A stretch of 64,000 nt of DNA from Carposina sasakii. Lineage: Eukaryota; Arthropoda; Insecta; Lepidoptera; Carposinidae. The notes beneath the pieces are model-generated. The model was not told the DNA's origin, did no database searches, and saw only the letters and a list, made by a program, of their open reading frames with translations. Made by a program: the position numbers and the translations under genes. This document shows, piece by piece, positions 57,501 through 60,500 of this stretch (its first letter is position 1; the number at the start of each line of letters is the position of its first letter). The DNA lies in assembly GCA_014607495.2 (NCBI GenBank), contig CP053159.1, forward strand, positions 1,061,501 through 1,125,500, read 5' to 3'.

Positions 57501-60500
57501 AATATTTGTTAATAGCTTGAAAAAATAAGTGAGCGAACCGGAGAACTATGTAATAAAAATGCTACTTACCGTCTAGTTTCTCCTCCAGTTCTTAATGTCT
57601 CTTCAGCTCTGTCCAACCATTGGCCAATCTCTTTCTGTCCACTTTCCAATGACTCATGTTGCACCAAAAGTTGCCGGTATTGATGCAATTTGACTGGAAC
57701 CGTGGCCCGAACTCTGACCAAAGCTTCTTTCTGTTGTTTGAGTTTGGCCATGTTGGCTTCAACTTCATCACGGGGTAGTTCTGCTATGGCGTTTTGGAAG
57801 GTTCTGCAAAGATTGGCACAGAGCTTGTAGTTTTAAAATTCATATAAAACGTCACACATCTTTCCACGATGATTATATCTAGAGAACAAAGCCTCTATGC
57901 TGGGTGATAGAACCTTAAAATATAAGTAACATAAAATTACCTGCTAATAGTCTTGAATAATTCTTCATGATGTTCAATTTCGGAGTTCAGCTGCAATAGC
58001 TGATCAATATAGGTTTGAATATCCGTTGTGGTTGCTCGTGGCTGCCTAGATAGAAGATTATCAGCAGCTGTAAGCCAGGAATCCAGGTTTTGGATTCCAG
58101 AAGCCAATTCACGACGATGGCGCAAAGCATCACCTCCACGAACATAACTGAAATTTAAAATATGTATTAAATGGATAACTACTACCATAATTTACGGTTT
58201 AAAAAATGTATTATGCATATTATGATATAATAGATGCCTACCGTTCCGCTTCGTCCCAAACGCGGCCAAAACGTTCTGAAATTTCCACATATTTTCTCTT
58301 AATCTCTGATGATACTTCATCTGAGCAAGTTGCAGCCAAGAATCCGGCTGCTTCACCCAGAATCTGGTGCTTTTCCCTCCATACTGTTAGGTCATGGAAG
58401 AATTCCAACCTTTCATCTTCAGACACTCTTAACATGTGCTGTGCTCTATCTAACCAAACTGTGAATTCATTGGATAATTGTGTCCATCTTTCCCAGTGTG
58501 AAATTACTTCTTCAAGAACACTACGAGCACATCTGACATCAGAAGATACTCTTCTCCATGACTCAGCAATTTCTTTCAAGAAATTATCAATTTCTTTTGC
58601 TTCAGATCTATCTACTTCACATACTCTTTTATACTCTTCGGCTACTTGCTTTATATCCATATACGCTCTATCAAACTCTTGGAAAATCTTATTCTTAGTC
58701 ACAAAATTATCATAATCATCTAATAAGGCACGGACGTGGTCAATACGACTATATTTACCGGTCCACAAAGCTAACTTGGCTTTGGTCAGCTCTGTGAAAG
58801 CTACAATACAACATTTATGTTCCAAATATTTTAATCTTGCTTTTCTTTGTGGTGCTCTTCGACTGACTTCTTCGAGCCTGTCTTTCATATTTTGAAGGCG
58901 TTCTCCTGGTATTCTCGAAGCATCCGAAGATCTTAGCGCAGCCTCAAACGTATCAAAAACTTCTGGCATGTTAGCGAAAAAGGCACTGTGCTCTTCTAAT
59001 TTCTCGCTGATGATAGCAGCGGTTTTTTCATCCAGTGTTGTAGGGATTTCGTCAAAGTATAAAAGGTATTCGGCTTTCGCTAACCATTCACCAACAGTTC
59101 TGAAATCGCCAGGCAAGTCTGAGTCCAAGAGCCAAAGCCATCTTCGGTGCAGTCTCTCCAACTCGACCCATAAAGATACAAGCTCCCGCCAGGATTTTGG
59201 AGCTATGGCGACCAAGCTCTGGGTATACATTAATTTTTCCAACTTTTGGTAGATGGGTTCGCGAGCGAGCCTGTCGTTTTCGGCGCGAACATAGTCTTCG
59301 TAGTTTCGCGATAAAGTTCGTGAGTCGTATTGCCTTTGAACTGTGGTGACGCGTTCCGTCAACCACATTCTAAGAGATTCGTACTCCTCTTGTACTGCCG
59401 CTACGGCATCTGGTCCTGTAGTCTGTAAAGAATGTTGGGTTAAAATTAGCAGGTATTAAATTAAATTAATCTTATTTTTAGTTATTTCTTGTATCACTTA
59501 CTTTGGGTTCAGGATATTTGTGCAGGAACTGTGCTACGTAGGTCATAATAGACCTCTCATCTGGTTTGTCGACATCCACATCTTCGGCATCCAGTAGTTT
59601 GGCGATGCCCAATTCACTTTCGGCAACATCAAAAGCGTGTTCCAGACGTTGTCTGTTCGTTTTCCTCTTCATTTCAGCCAAGTTTATCAGGTTGGCCTTG
59701 ATGGCATCAATGATGGCCAAAAATGCAATACCATCGCGCCAAGATGGACCGAAGTCTGTAACTTGTATATTGGAGTCCCTGTAAAAATTTTTTTGTAAGC
59801 AAACATTCAGATGATAGATCACAGACAGGTAGGTACATCAGCTGCACCTTCTTTCATGCATATTGAGTCGTAAGCTAGCAACTTGTTACTGATAATTTAC
59901 ACCTCGCTATGGTAAAAATGGCTGTGGGATGTCCTTTATGATCCTGCACTCTGGCTACCCCATTTCGGAAACTCAACCATGTCTTTACCTATATGTATAT
60001 TGTCTTACTTAGGTAAAGCATTGGCCACCCATTGCAGCAGTGTCTTCTTGGCTCCCTGCTTCCACCTATCCTCTGCCCTGTGGGTTGGGGTGGCTGCTCC
60101 TGACTCCTGGGACATGACTGACGCACATCGCGATCCTCCAAGGTACTCCAGCGCCCGGCTGTTCTCCTCGATCTGGGTATAGTTTAAGTTTTGTTTGAGT
60201 TACACTTTTATTACTCTTTATTGTACGTGAAGAATATACAGGATGTTTTTTCGTCGCTACCCTTAACGAAGGGTACGTACTCTATACATCAAATAAAGTA
60301 AGTTTATGCCAAAAAAAATGCCGGGAAACGATGTAAATTTTTTTTGATTTTTTTTTTAATTACTTGATCGGGCGTAATTTATAGTGCCCAGTGTTTATGC
60401 TAGTTTTCCATATACAGATATTAATTATTTCTCGTGAAAAATATCTTGCTACACGCGTCAATGTGCATTTATGCAGAAAAACGCAGTATTTTGGAAACCA

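Noticed and set aside
59088..59366. Second minus-strand frame over the first rod exon
   Set aside because: It is a shadow. The longer frame continues through with spectrin residues and correct junction phases.
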